A stretch of 64,000 bases of DNA from Oxytricha trifallax (lineage: Eukaryota > Ciliophora > Spirotrichea > Sporadotrichida > Oxytrichidae). Location: positions 104,736 to 168,735 of the forward strand of contig ARYC01000304.1 in assembly GCA_000711775.1 (NCBI GenBank), written 5' to 3'. The notes beneath the pieces are model-generated. The model was not told the origin of the DNA. It saw only the letters and a program-made list of their open reading frames with translations, and ran no database searches. The translations under genes were made by a program, and so were the position numbers. This document shows, one piece after another, positions 1 to 10,957 of the stretch. How positions within the stretch are numbered: position 1 is the first letter of the stretch; every line of letters starts with the position of its first letter.

Positions 1-718
1 TAAGAAATGATCTCAAGATTTAGAAGCAAGGAAGATCTCTATCGATACCTCACTCAGCATGGTGAGCATGTGACTTATACTTAATCATATACTATAGTGG
101 GTTTATTCCTTCCAACGATGGAAGGTATCAAAATTTCATTCTTGAAAGCAATACTCTGTGATGAGAAGAAAGCCTTCAAAAATAATGAAATCGAGTTGAT
201 AGAAATACCAAACTACCCAGAGATTTCAGTCACTAATCTCTACGAGGATGCGATGTAAGATGAAGAGTTGGTAGTTTATCTTCCTACCAAGAAACAACTC
301 TCTAACAAACTTCCAGAAATGAGCTTCTTCTTTGGTGTTCTTGGCACTTTAAGAGCTATATCAGAGAGATCATTTAAGTAGCTCACAAAAAAACGCTATT
401 CTATTTCTCCTGAAGATTAAAAGAAGCAAGGCTTAAGAATCATCCATTCCTCTCTAGTAAGCTTTGATTAATAACTTTTTAGGGAAGCCTTGAACTGTTA
501 TATTTCTAATGAAAGAACATGCAAAGGTTCACAGATAGAGAAAGTCTTAGAACATTCTTGAAGTGAGCAAGAGATTTTATAAAGATGTCTAAAAGCCAGA
601 TGAAATGAACATAGATTTAGGAGCTGGCACAAAGAGAAGAAATATGGGCCCAAGTAAGCCATAAGAAGAGGAGAAGAAAGAGAAGCCAAACGCCTTTATG
701 GGTTAGTTTAATATGTGA
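1..718 (+). pseudogene. TBE 22-kDa protein gene, 5'-truncated by window, frameshifted
   Basis: Read with TAA/TAG as Gln, this is the 22-kDa protein found in all other TBEs here, beginning a few codons inside it (QEMISRFRSKEDLYRYL) and keeping the hallmark VGLFLPTMEG and IPNYPEISVTNLYEDAM. It ends with MGQFNM and TGA at 716-718. After about base 350 the frame breaks: the KKRYSISPEDQKKQG block and the tail are in different frames, so this copy is probably dead. Its role in TBE transposition is not known; it is converging with the transposase gene, 10 bp away. Confidence 0.85.
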
Positions 719-728
719 ACTTATTCAT

Positions 729-2206
729 TCATTTAAATCTAAAACTTATTTATAAACATTCATTCTTCCTTCTCTCGCACAAACTGTTGTCTTATCTATG
801 CTTACTCTCTTGCAGCTACTCTGAATCAAGTCTACTGTATCTATAGGCAAGTCATGCATTAGGTGATATAGCAGCAGTTTCTTGTAATGGGTCTTGATTT
901 AACTCCAGTAGAATTCAATTCCATTAAATTAAGGGCTGTAAGGAACATTGTATACAGGAGTAATGTTTAACTCTTCATAAGCTTTCTTAGACTCCTTAGT
1001 CTTATGAACTGAGAGGTTATCAACAAACAGGATGATCTCTTAATCGTTGTATTTATCTCTCAGCTTATGTAGGAACTCTATATACTACTCTCGCTTAATA
1101 GAGCGAGGATGAATGAAGCAACTTTCTAAACCTGAATTTTCGTTAATACCAGCTAAAATTGCATAGGTGACAACCTTCACTCTCTAGTCATAAACTTCTA
1201 TATTATCACACTTCTTGTACCATGACTTGTTAATAAAAGTGTTGAAAGTAAACACAGATCATCAGCGTGTATGAACTTGATGTTATTAGTAATAGCACTC
1301 TACATTTAATCATATTTATATAGTTTAAATTATTACTATAAAATGGCACTGTAAAATCAATCACTCTATTCACTCTGTTGGCAGTCTTGAAAATAATACC
1401 ATTTCTTATATTAATATTGGCTATAGTCTAAGGAGATTTACGCATGTCAGGAAACCTGCGATGAAACATCACAGCTCGCTAGTCTAATGGAAAGTTTGCC
1501 CAATACTTTAAAGTCTTCGAGTTGTAGAGGTAGTCAATATGAGCCTGAGAGAACTTTTATTTTCTTGCAGGATGCGTTCAACAACCAGAATTATAATACT
1601 GAACAGCCAACAAGCAATGATACCTAACAGTTGAGGCACTTTTGTGTAAAAGCTTTGCTATAGCTGCATAATTTAGAACTGGTTTGACTTAATCTATATT
1701 ATTGTAGAAATAAATTTGAATTTGGAAAATTAATTATAATTAAATTAATAATAAATCAAAATCGTGGTAGTTAAAGTTTGCAAATTTGAACGATCTTGGG
1801 CTCATTCGATAGAAAATTCAAAATTAGCTGGACTTTAATATTGCCGGTACAATTTTATCGCATCCCTATAGCGAGATAACTTGAGTTTAATGTAAGGATA
1901 TAATTTAATGAATTTAGAGGCATTTAATTAAAGTGAAGTTATTACGCTACAAGGATGCGATAAAATAGTACTACCAATTTTAAAGTCCAGCTAATTTTGA
2001 ATTCTCTATATAATGAGTCCAAGATCGTTTAAATTGGCCAACTTTAACTGCTACGATTTTGATATATTATTAATTTAATTATAATTAATTTTCCAAATTC
2101 AAATGTATTTCTACAATAATACTTGTACCATATCTAAGCTTAAGTAGTAAAACTAAATATTACTCATCATAAATAGACCCTAAATTTCGCTAATTTCTAT
2201 TTCTCA
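729..2206 (-). pseudogene. TBE transposase (DD34E, 42-kDa ORF), interrupted by a MITE
   Basis: Minus-strand homologue of the TBE transposase, a Tc1/mariner-like DDE enzyme that cuts and joins the element ends and in Oxytricha has been implicated in germline DNA elimination. The ATG is at 2204-2206 and the expected TGA at 729-731. The region matching VDNLSVH, and the block that encodes FNGIEFY in other copies, are recognisable on the minus strand. The gene is split after about 30 codons by a 415-bp MITE (1702-2116); removing the MITE and one TA copy restores the sequence seen in TBE-4 and TBE-6 at this point. Confidence 0.85.
1702..2116. mobile_element. MITE-like foldback element, copy 1, in the TBE-1 transposase gene
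   Basis: Termini are TTGTAGAAATA and its complement TATTTCTACAA, flanked on both sides by TA (1700-1701 and 2117-2118). The unoccupied site is visible in TBE-4 and TBE-6 (CTATATTAATACTTG), which fixes the target duplication as TA. Nearly the whole element is an imperfect inverted repeat: arms of roughly 150 bp, then TATCGCATCC facing GGATGCGATA around a short centre. No coding frame is apparent. TA duplication and long inverted repeats suggest mobilisation by a Tc1/mariner-type transposase. A second copy is at 47376-47792. Confidence 0.9.
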
Positions 2207-2410
2207 TTTTGCAATTTTGGCCTAATTTCTGTACTATCCCCAATAAGACCCCAACTATACCCTACAAATCAAAGCCCTAATAAACTTCACTACGGGGTTT
2301 TGGGGGTTTTGAATAGGTTACTTGTGTCTCATGACTACTATATTTATCATGCTTTAATATTGACTTAACTTAACGAATTTTAATATTTTAAATTAATAGC
2401 ATTAAAAAAA

Positions 2411-5400
2411 TGCTATTCAAAGACGCAGGAACAGAAGATGCCTATGGCTACAGAAACCTATTAAGTACAATGAGAGAAATGATAGATTATTTTATCGGCA
2501 ACTATGAAGTTAAATATATGGCTAAGTATGGAACATCCCATTCAATCCTTGTCATAGTCCATGTTTATAAGTATTAATTTAGAAATACAGGATTATATAG
2601 TAAATTTATTTAATTCAAATTTATAATTATGTGGTTATTTCTCATATTTTTCTAATGAATTTCTTGGTTGCAATTTTGACGCAGGTTTATGAAATTATGA
2701 TAAAAAATGGAGATTTTTATGCAATTCAGTATTCCTTTGTGTTTGTAACAAAGTACATTAAAGCTATGAATGAAGATAACGGATATGACAAACTCATTCT
2801 TTTCCCTCCTCCTCTTATAATTAAATTATATTGTTATAGTTAAAATTTCTCAGAATTCCTTATATTACTTAAATATTTACATTTTGATTCATAACTTCTT
2901 TCTGATTCCATTAATTTTAGCAACTCCCAGTGAAAAACTTACAAGAAAAATTTCATCATACATAGAATACACTTTCTTTTGGCTTGAAAACTTTTGCCTT
3001 ATAATACTAATTATGATATATTTTATGACATTAGATTTCTTTATATATGTCAAGCTGTTCTTTTAGCTGATAGGGGTTGAGGGGATAACGAAGAAATTAG
3101 TCTATTCTACACTTTGGGCTCTTTTTGGATATTTATTTTTGATTAAAATCAACCTTGAAGATACATAATATTACCGAATTAAGTTTTTTAATAATTTTTT
3201 TGCGAAAAACTTTAATTAAAATTAAAATTTATTAGAAAATTTTAAAATTGCTTGCAAAATTCCACACTTTTATTTAAATTTAGGAATTTAATAACAATGT
3301 TTTCTCTATTCTCTATAAAACTTGTATTTATTATGCAAATAATTATAATTATTGATAGTATTCAATAATATTAGTTTTAAAATACATACTATGATCTTTA
3401 TAATTTATTAAATGATTAATTTAACTTTGTCATCTTCTTATATTTGTTCTTATATTTTTGAATTAAAATTTTTTAATATTTTGCAGTTTTTTTTAATAAA
3501 AATTTATTAAAACATGCGTGTTTTTCAACATACTATGCTTTGAGAAAAGTATGTCTTTCAACACTTAAGAAGTAGAGAAAAAGAAGCTAATTCAGCACAA
3601 ATTTTACATTTACAGAGACTGCATTAGAGCAATGAGGTAGTTGCAAGCAGTGGCTGATGACAATAGCATAGTATTTAGGAAAAAGTAACACGTTCAGAAA
3701 ATGTTCACATAAAAGATGTCATTTAAGGAGAAGATTAAAAAGTCTGAGAATGAGTAGGACATTTCTGACACTTTTATCATTGACAAAGATCTTATCATTC
3801 AGACATATGCATTGAAATATTAATATTTTTAAGATTTCAAACGATATCTAACGTCTTTATTGATCTGCTTATTTTAATAATTTTGCAGAGATAGCCAAGA
3901 AGAACATTTACACTCAGTAGTATAGATAAAAATACAACTAATTAAAGAAAATGAAGTCAAGTTAATCAATTTTTAGTACAATGGAACATGGTTTAATATC
4001 TTAAAGAGACTAAATCTACAGTGAACCCATGTTAAGTTAAGAGTTTGTGTTTAATTATTTAAAATAAAATAAATTTAACAAATCACTATTTAATACTATA
4101 ATCAAACCATCAATCTTAGTTGTGACGTAGAAGTATCTGAGTGAGTTGACGTGGCAATTTCGTGACGTGTCAGTCATGAAGTAGAAAACTCCGAAAAAAA
4201 ATCAGTCTCGCTATTACCTAGTCTCCTCCTAAATCAAGATGTCGCCAGAATAACCTGGACGAAAGAGCTCGTAGAATTCAACCAGAGTAACAGAAGCTGG
4301 AGAAAAACGCTTACCGGTCCCACAGCTGTTGGGAAACGAAATCCCTGTCCTTTCTCTGTGGTAGCTTCCCTAACCAGGTGTGGGAGATAAATCTTATCGC
4401 TGGCTTAGATGGTTTTCGTCTTCTCACTTTGAAGGCAGAGCGTACATTCATCCTGCTCCCAATGACCTAGGAAACTGAACTCAAGTCGGTAGACTCATCT
4501 AATGCAGGGAAATCTTAGGATCCAGCTCACTCAAGGAGTGTTCGCTGACAGATTGAACCCCGAAGACTGGTCCCTCATGCGTTGCGCTCAAGTTAAGAGT
4601 TTAAATCTCTAGTTGGAGATATTATGATGATGAACAAAAAAGATCCCTCTAAGTTTGAGCAATAAAATAAAGCTAGATCTATCATGCAAAATAGTGTGGA
4701 GAGTATGACTCCAGATGAGTTCAAACTGGTTCACGCTTTTATTAAGAAATTTGAAATTTTCAATAAAAATTAGCAGAATTCATCAGTAAATTTATCACTA
4801 GTTTGCAGAGCTTTCCCCAAAACACTTACATATCAATTTGTACATAAAATTGAGCTCATAAATTTCATGTAAATGCAAAAAGTCTTAATTAAGTTCTACA
4901 ATGACGATAAGGATGAAATGTTTAACTATTATGATAACAGAATGAAAGGGAGATTTAACATGATTAAGCTTAACTAAGAATACAACAATGAGATGCTTGA
5001 GGATATAAAAAATCTCTCTAAATTTATCAAAGCTCATCATTTCTAGGACAAGAATAACGAATTAAACAAGTTGATAATCAGAGATTTCTCATTCAAGAAA
5101 ATAATACCGATTAAAACGTAATAATGTTTAACATTAGCAAGTTCAAACCTAGACCTATCAATGACTATAGATCTACAAACCCAGTGTATAGCCCATTAGT
5201 CCCTGATAGCATTTAAACGGATATTGATTCATTTAAAGAAGATACAGCATAAATTACAACTGGACCTCTGAATGGGAAGGTTTAGCAAAATTCAAGTTAG
5301 CAAGATAGAAAAACTAGGGCCAAGAGACCACTTTCTAATCAGAATAAGAATAGAGAGGGAACTCCTATAAGATCTTAAGACCCCATAGAACAATTAAGAA

Positions 5401-6331
5401 GCGAGGATAGAAGTTAAGGAAAATTAGATTAAGAATAATAAATATTAGCTGAAATTAATTATTATTAGCCTAGAATCAAATTCACACCCCTGATTGGATT
5501 ATTTTATAAGGATAATTAAACCAGTCAATAGTTTTAAATATTTGCTCATTCATTAAAATTGTACCCCAATAATAATTAATTCTTAATCTATTGTTCTTAA
5601 CTCCAATATTAGTTTATTATTTCATCTATTGGGTTTTACGATAAAGATGACACAGATATGATGATAATAGACTTTGAACATAAGATGTCACATTTCAGGA
5701 ATAAAAGCCAATTAGATCAATAGTAGATGAATCAAGGACGCCCTTAAAACGAAAGCTCCTTCTAAATATACCCAACTTCAACCACCCTTGTCATGAATAA
5801 TAGAAACCCCTAAAGCAACAAAAGTCAAATGGAAACTGTAAAAGATACAGATGAAGATTCTCAACCACAGTTAAACAGTTTTGAGTGGACTCTCTCAAAT
5901 GGCTACAAAATTCTTGAAGAAGCTCAGTAGAAAGCAAAAGACGAAATCAGCGCATTACATAAGAAAGCCACAGAGTAAAAATACATCAACTAAGTTAAAT
6001 AAATTCAAGAATAAAACTATGATGGCGATGCAACACCACTTCCTCTGGGTGATTTCTTTGCCAGTTCAGGCTCGAACAATAATAATAATAATTTAACATC
6101 TAATGATTAAATGGAGTAGTAGAGAACTTCATCTGGAATGAATTTTAATAAGCAATATAGAGATAAAAGAGAGAAAATGATTCTGGAATCCTCTGAAGAT
6201 GATAATACAAGCCAGAATAGTAATTTTTTTATATTACTAAAATTACTATCTAGTTTTTAATTATTTATAATAAAATTAAAAGTATTAGCAGCAGATCTAA
6301 CACATCTCGTTTTTATGATAAAAAGTAATGA
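2411..6331 (+). CDS. Cation-channel-like gene (TRP/voltage-gated superfamily fold) in MDSs, 3' part
   Basis: In the ciliate code the MDSs read MLFKDAGTEDAYGY, then a pore-like stretch (TMREMIDYFIGNYE) and an S6-like helix (IFLMNFLVAILTQVYEIM) typical of the ion-transport superfamily, followed by PPPLIILATPSEK, another hydrophobic stretch, and a long cytoplasmic Q/N-rich tail ending SNTSRFYDKKQ with TGA at 6329-6331. The earlier transmembrane segments are missing; they may lie left of TBE-1 or be scrambled elsewhere. Four IESs with in-frame pointer joins are listed separately; another IES probably lies between about 3175 and 3545 and an intron or IES near 3870-3898. At about 5108 (after IPIKT) the frame shifts into MFNISKFKPRPIND, which then stays open to 6222; an indel or an unrecognised tiny IES could explain it. 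Subfamily and ion selectivity cannot be told. Confidence 0.65.
2569..2630 (+). other. IES in channel gene, pointer TTAT
   Basis: TTAT at 2565-2568 repeats at 2627-2630. Deleting 62 bp joins VIVHVY to VVISHIFLMNF in frame, restoring a continuous membrane segment. Confidence 0.7.
2823..2916 (+). other. IES in channel gene, pointer TAATT
   Basis: TAATT at 2818-2822 repeats at 2912-2916. Removal of 94 bp joins LFPPPLII to LATPSEKLTRK in frame. Confidence 0.65.
4047..4602 (+). other. Large IES with 13-bp pointer and GC-rich core
   Basis: The perfect repeat AAGTTAAGAGTTT lies at 4034-4046 and 4590-4602. Deleting 556 bp gives MLSQEFKSLVGDIMM in frame, so the boundary is well supported. About 4120-4590 is near 50% GC by eye, unlike any other non-coding DNA in the window. 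It has no long open frame in the ciliate code. It contains three GACGT repeats (about 4122-4167) and a stretch TGGCTTAGATGG resembling a pol III A box, but no matching B box at tRNA spacing and no tRNA or rRNA that I recognise. Confidence 0.8.
6223..6284 (+). other. IES before the last MDS of the channel gene, pointer AGTA
   Basis: AGTA at 6219-6222 and 6281-6284. Removal joins DDNTSQNS to ISSRSNTSRFYDKKQ and TGA in frame. The same last MDS survives as a relic in units B-E; in unit B the upstream pointer copy has become AATA. Confidence 0.75.
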
Positions 6332-6501
6332 AGACAAAAATTCTACAATATAAATAATTTTCACATTATAGCTATGCATTTATTCAAACATTTAAAAAAA
6401 ATAAGCCAAAATAAATTTATTCGGTTATGTCATAATAATCTATGCTAATGTATAAGAATATAAAATGAATAATAAATAAAAAAGTTTAAACCATTACAAG
6501 T

Positions 6502-7233
6502 TCAAATTCTATTGTTTCTTTTGATCTCAGCCTATTGCTGTTCTCTAAATCTCTACTCAGCTTGTTACTATTACTATCTTCTGTATTCATCCTAAACCCT
6601 TTGCCTCTCTTCCATCATTCTTTGATGTTATCTGGCTGCATTTTAACTGTTTTGTCTATATTAATCGTTTAATTGTTCATTGTAATTATTTTAATTATGG
6701 TCATTATTGTAACTTCCAATTGAGGATGAGTTGTCTGAATTATCTTGTTTGCAAGTACATCCACAATATCTCGCTATTTTATACACGATAAACAATACAA
6801 TGCTGCCACCGATTATATAAAAAAATGGTGCTAATGTTTCAAGGATATTTAACTGGTAGCCATCTCTCCCACAAGTATCTATATCCACTTTATATGATTG
6901 TATTTAGTATGCCAAGACCACAAAATATATCATTATTAAAAGTGGGGAAACAAATGTGAGAAACGCCGTTAGCAACCTAGCACAAAAAGTCTCACAGTCT
7001 CTTGGTAAAAATATTCTACCCATACATATCATAGTAAAAGTGTGGTATAGTGCGATTAATGAACAATAAGCTGAAAGGATTATCATGTTCAAAATGACCA
7101 TCTCGATTTAGCTGCTGTTAGGACAATCTAGTTCAGGCACTTCATACAAGTAAGATTTTATCGAAAACGCAAGGAAAGTTACAAAAGCGCCCAGGACACA
7201 AAATAAGATACAAGAGTTTAACAGGCTCCCCAT
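6502..7233 (-). CDS. Four-transmembrane protein with Q-rich tail, copy A
   Basis: Ciliate-code frame from ATG (7231-7233) to TGA (6502-6504), 243 residues and intact. It begins MGSLLNSCILFCVLG, a hydrophobic signal-anchor; further membrane segments lie at about residues 46-70, 87-110 and 130-152. Between them are conserved Cys residues (ELDC near 37, DTCGRDGYQLN near 121). After TM4 comes a Cys cluster (YCGCTC), then a Ser/Asn stretch and a charged Gln-rich tail (RRQQQQQAEQRFREQQQ) likely to form a coiled coil. Topology resembles tetraspan proteins, but I recognise no family. No IES or intron is needed. It lies tail to tail with the channel gene, about 170 bp apart. It could be germline-limited or destined for the macronucleus. 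Confidence 0.85.
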
Positions 7234-7536
7234 TTTTAATGATTAATATATAATAAAGAGATCCAAGTAGCTTTAAAATAAAAAAATGCATCATGTTAAA
7301 TAATAATTATAAGAAAAAAGTTTTTTCTAACGCACTTCAAGTTTCTTAATTATCTTATTTGTTAAGTTTAAAATTTCATTATAATTTAAATTAGGAAAAT
7401 TAACAGGTTTGTGATTAATCATTTTACTTTCTTACTATGATTGTATTTTTTATGCTTTTATTTTTATTTGGAATGTAAAATATGAACTATATAAAATAAT
7501 AAATTAATAATTTCTTAACATATTAAATTTATTTGA

Positions 7537-7829
7537 TCAAAATTCAAATGTGTTGAAGTCTAGTTCTTTTAACATATTTTCAAGAAATTAAAAGTGTTTT
7601 ATCTCCTTTTCCAGTCTGCTCTTTGTGATTTCAAGACAATACTTATAATGTGTGTGGAGTGGTGATCTAATGCTTTTGATCATTTTTCTATAGAAACAAT
7701 CAATAGCTTTTTCATCTTTTTTTATATTATTGCAATTAGTTGATTTCTATGCTTTTGCATTTAAGCTGCTGATTTGCTTAAGTCATGTTTGCAATTATTC
7801 ACTGGGCATTGGTGCTATGATTATTCCAT
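7537..7829 (-). pseudogene. Small Cys/His protein gene, copy A, one frameshift
   Basis: Homologue of the intact 96-codon genes of units C and E. It starts MEQSQHQCPVNNCKHDLS at 7829 and, after a 1-nt shift at an A-rich run near 7720, continues KAIDCFYRKMIKSIR and then SRLEKEIKHFQFLENMLK to TGA at 7537-7539. The 293-bp length against 291 bp in C and E shows the indel. It lies upstream of the four-TM gene on the same strand. Confidence 0.7.
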
Positions 7830-8304
7830 AATAATGAATTTTATTTATAATATATTTATTATTTATTATTCTACATATTAATATAATTCTATGGAGAGTT
7901 TGAATATTCATTTTGATATTGAAATCCTAGACTCAATATTTTTAGTAATTTAATTAATTTTTTTTATATTTATTAACACCATAATTTAATCTTTCACTTT
8001 ATATCGAATTATAAATTATTTAGTTTATATGGCAAAAATTGATTAAATATGTATTTTTGTGATTAATTATATTAATAAATTATAGAATTAGACATCAATT
8101 TCTAGATGAGATGATGAACTGTTTGAAGTATTATAATTAAGGTAAATCAAATGAATCTAACCTAAAATTATATATGATTAGCTTGATCTAATGATTAAAT
8201 GACTCGATACAAATTAGTAAGGCATAAAAAACTTCATAAGAAACTTCGATAAGTCAACAAATATTTTTAGATTTTTATGGGATATCAAAATATGTGAGTA
8301 AAAT
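7830..8304. other. Spacer of unit A up to TBE-2
   Basis: AT-rich and similar to the corresponding spacer of units C and E (for example the GATGAGATGATGAACTG block near 8105). The similarity fades at about 8260, just before TBE-2. I see no gene here. Confidence 0.6.
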
Positions 8305-8385
8305 CAAAACCCCAAAACCCCTTAATGAGGTTTATAAGTGCTTTGATTTGTAGGAAATTTGTTAGGGGTTGGGGTTATTAATTAA

Positions 8386-9449
8386 ATGCGAGACAAAAAT
8401 AGCAAGCTTTTGGGGTCTATTTATGATGAAGAGTATATAGATTTAGTGTTTAAACTGCGATATGGATGTGATATATACAGTGAATAAGTCAAACCAGTAC
8501 TGAACTATAAGTCTATTGCACTGCTCTTAAAGCGAAGTCCATCAACTGTTCGATCCCACTGTCTTATAGCAGTATAACTAAAGCAATAATAGCTGAATTC
8601 TATGCCTAAGAGGAAGTCAAAGTTTCTATAAAAGCATATTGATTATCTTATCAATGAGAAAACTTTAAAGTATTGGGCTCACTTCTCTTTAGACCAACGA
8701 GCTACTATGTTTCATCTCCAATTCCCTGAGTTGAAGATCTCTGCTTAGTCTATAGCCAACATCTATAAACGAAATGGGATTTCTTACAAATGTGTGAATC
8801 GTATCAAGAGAGTGATTGATTTCACTCTGCCATTTTACAACAACAACTTAAATTATATTTATAATTAATTGCAGAGAGCCAAATAGAATAATATTAAGTT
8901 TATACATCCTGACGAAGCTGTGTTTACATTCAACACTTTCATCTAAAAGTCTTGGTATAAGAGGCATAGCAATATAGAAGTATATGACTAGAAAGTCAAG
9001 GTATAAACTATGGCAATTCTTGTAGGTATTAGCGAGGATGCTGGTTTAGAAACTAATGTTATTCATCCTCGCTCTATTAAGACAGAGCAGTGTATTAAGT
9101 TCTTAGAGCAGCTGAGAGAGAAGTACTCTGAATAAGAGATTATATTATTCGTTGATAATCTTTCAGTTTATATGACAAAATAAACAAGGAAAAGTTATGA
9201 ATAACTTAGAATAACACCAGTGTTCAACGTGCCTTATAGCCCATAGTTTAATGGAATTGAATTATACTGGGGTATACTAAAAGGTCATTATAAGAAACTG
9301 CTGCTATACCACTTGATGCATGACCTACCTATCGATACAGTAGACTTTATTAAAAGCTCAGCGAAGAGAGTAGATAATTTGTTGGCTTAAAAGTGTGCTA
9401 AAGAAGGGAGAGTGAATGTATATAAATAAGTTTGTAGTTAAGTTAATGA
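8386..9449 (+). CDS. TBE-2 transposase, DD34E (42-kDa ORF), nearly intact
   Basis: In the ciliate code the frame is open from ATG 8386 (MRDKNSKLLGSIYDEEY) for about 350 codons, matching the 42-kDa TBE transposase. The catalytic triad is visible: first Asp in HPDEAVF, second in FVDNLSV, and Glu in FNGIELYWG, with 34 residues between the second Asp and Glu, the Tc1/mariner DD34E signature. The N-terminal third contains a helix-turn-helix-like region (SIALLLKRSPSTVRSHC). Near the end one T is missing relative to TBE-3, -7 and -8 (GTTTGTAG against GTTTTGTAG), so the last few residues are replaced and the usual TGA at 9447-9449 is out of frame. It is convergent with the 22-kDa gene, 9 bp away. Confidence 0.9.
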
Positions 9450-9458
9450 ATATATAAG

Positions 9459-10245
9459 TCACATTTAAAATTCTTTAGAGGGAGCTGGCTTCTCTTTCTT
9501 TTCTTCTACTTCTTGCTTCCCTCCTCCTAAGTTTCTTCTCTTACTGCCAGCTCCAGCATCTATGTTCATTGACTCTGGAGGCTAAATATTTGAATAAAGT
9601 CTCTTGCTGACTTCATACTTTGTCTGCGACTTTCGCTCTCTGTGAAGCTTGCTCTATTCCTTCATCAAGAAGATGCCAGTACCAGATTTTCTAATGAGTT
9701 AAGCTATAAATCTTACTTGAAATATAAGGGTGCTTCTGCAGCTCTGATAGATAGCTCTCACTTATCTTGATCCCTTGTTTATCCTTATCTTCTAAAGAGA
9801 TGCTGTATCTTTTCTTATGGGATTCTTGAATATTTTCTTTCAAGTAATCACTTTTAATTGTTGTCAGTATGCCAAAGAGATAGTTTCTTTCAGGTAGTTT
9901 AGTTGACAACTACTTCTTAGTAGGAAGGTACTGCGAAACATTAGGGTCATTCATAGCATCATCATATAAGTTAGTCAGTGAGATTTCTGGATAGTTTGGA
10001 ATCTCTGCAAACTTTACATCTTAAGTTTTCAATGCTTTCCTCTCTTCGCAGAGTATCGCCCTTAGAAATGAAATGTTGGTACTTTCCATCGTTGGCAAGA
10101 ACAAACCAACTACGTAATAAAGGTTATTTACAATGAGTTTATTACCTTGCTGCACCAGGTAGCGATGCAAATCCTCCTTTCTTCTAAATCTTTGAATCAA
10201 TTCTTGTGCTTGCACTCTTTTCATTGCATCATTCATTGACTCCAT
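9459..10245 (-). CDS. TBE-2 22-kDa protein
   Basis: Starts at ATG 10243-10245 (MESMNDAMKRVQAQELIQRF); the tail reads KEKPAPSKEFQM with TGA at 9459-9461. Conserved blocks are VGLFLPTMES, IPNYPEISLTNLYDDAMND, LPERNYL, HKKRYSIS and KQGIKISES. The length of 787 bp is not a multiple of three, so at least one indel separates the N-terminal and C-terminal parts. The family has no function I can name; it accompanies every TBE here and is highly charged with a Lys-rich C-terminus, which would fit nucleic-acid or partner binding. Confidence 0.85.
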
Positions 10246-10439
10246 CTTGTTTACAGATCTAAGAAATGATATTCAAATTTAAGTTTATTGATTTCAATTA
10301 TATACCTCTGTAAAACTTACTATTAAATATGGGCATCCTATAGGAGGTCAACCTCTAAGAAGGATATGGAGAAGGTTTTGAGAACTGGTTTCAAACTTGA
10401 GAGATTGATATCAATTTCTACTGTTATAGTTCCATATTT

Positions 10440-10625
10440 TTAAATTTAAATTGGTACGTACTTAATTAGGAGCAGCTCCTAAAATGCTAGTACTTAATTA
10501 GGAGCTTTAATTAATGCTAGTACTTAATTAGGAGCACCCTAATTTTAATCATAAAATGACAAAATACCTCCTAAAACAGTACGTACTTAATTAGGAGCAC
10601 CTCCTAAATTGGTACGTGCTATAAT
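10440..10625. repeat. Iterated motif in the divergent promoter region of TBE-2
   Basis: TACTTAATTAGGAGC occurs four times between 10448 and 10600; the outer copies extend into the palindrome TTAGGAGCACCTCCTAA and are bounded by GTACGTAC. The array lies between the divergent starts of the 22-kDa gene (10245) and the kinase gene (10958). TBE-3 has one or two units here and TBE-7 about three. Confidence 0.8.
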
Positions 10626-10957
10626 CAACTTATTATTGATAGTTAAAATGGTTACTTTCTCACCTATATTTAGAGCTGGTTCGTCTCTTAGCACTCATAT
10701 ATCTTCTATAATACTCTTAAAACTTCCCTTGAAACTTGTAGGCTTGGAAAGCTCTCATATAAGCTCTCAGTTATAGAGGCAGTTTTATAATTTTAAATTC
10801 AAATTTAAATATGAGCGCTAACATTTTAAGAAAAACAACAACACTTCCATCAAACTAAATGAGACTTACCTTGTGAGGATGAACTCTCATAAGAGAACTA
10901 CCAGAGCTATCACTTGAGGTCTCTGTTATTAAAATAGAAATTAATAATAGAAAATAA

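Larger units (their letters stand above)
1..2311 (-). mobile_element. TBE-1, telomere-bearing element (left part outside window)
   Basis: The right end is a C4A4/G4T4 terminus (GGGGTTTTGGGGGTTTTG, one extra G) ending at 2311, followed by AAT, an ANT-type target. The inner terminal sequence matches the other elements of the window (TACAAATCAAAG, then CTTCAC). The order is 22-kDa gene on plus and transposase on minus, so relative to TBE-2 the element is inverted; the zinc-finger/kinase gene must lie to the left of the window. It belongs to the same subfamily as TBE-4 and TBE-6, judged by its transposase N-terminus and by the 22-kDa C-terminus MGQFNM. Confidence 0.93.

Noticed and set aside
4120..4600. 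tRNA or SINE reading of the GC-rich IES
   Set aside because: An A-box-like string exists, but there is no B box at suitable spacing and no cloverleaf could be drawn; left as unidentified.
8305..8321. C4A4 repeats as true chromosome telomeres
   Set aside because: They occur as paired inverted ends of about 4-kb elements with ANT flanks, the TBE arrangement, not at DNA ends.
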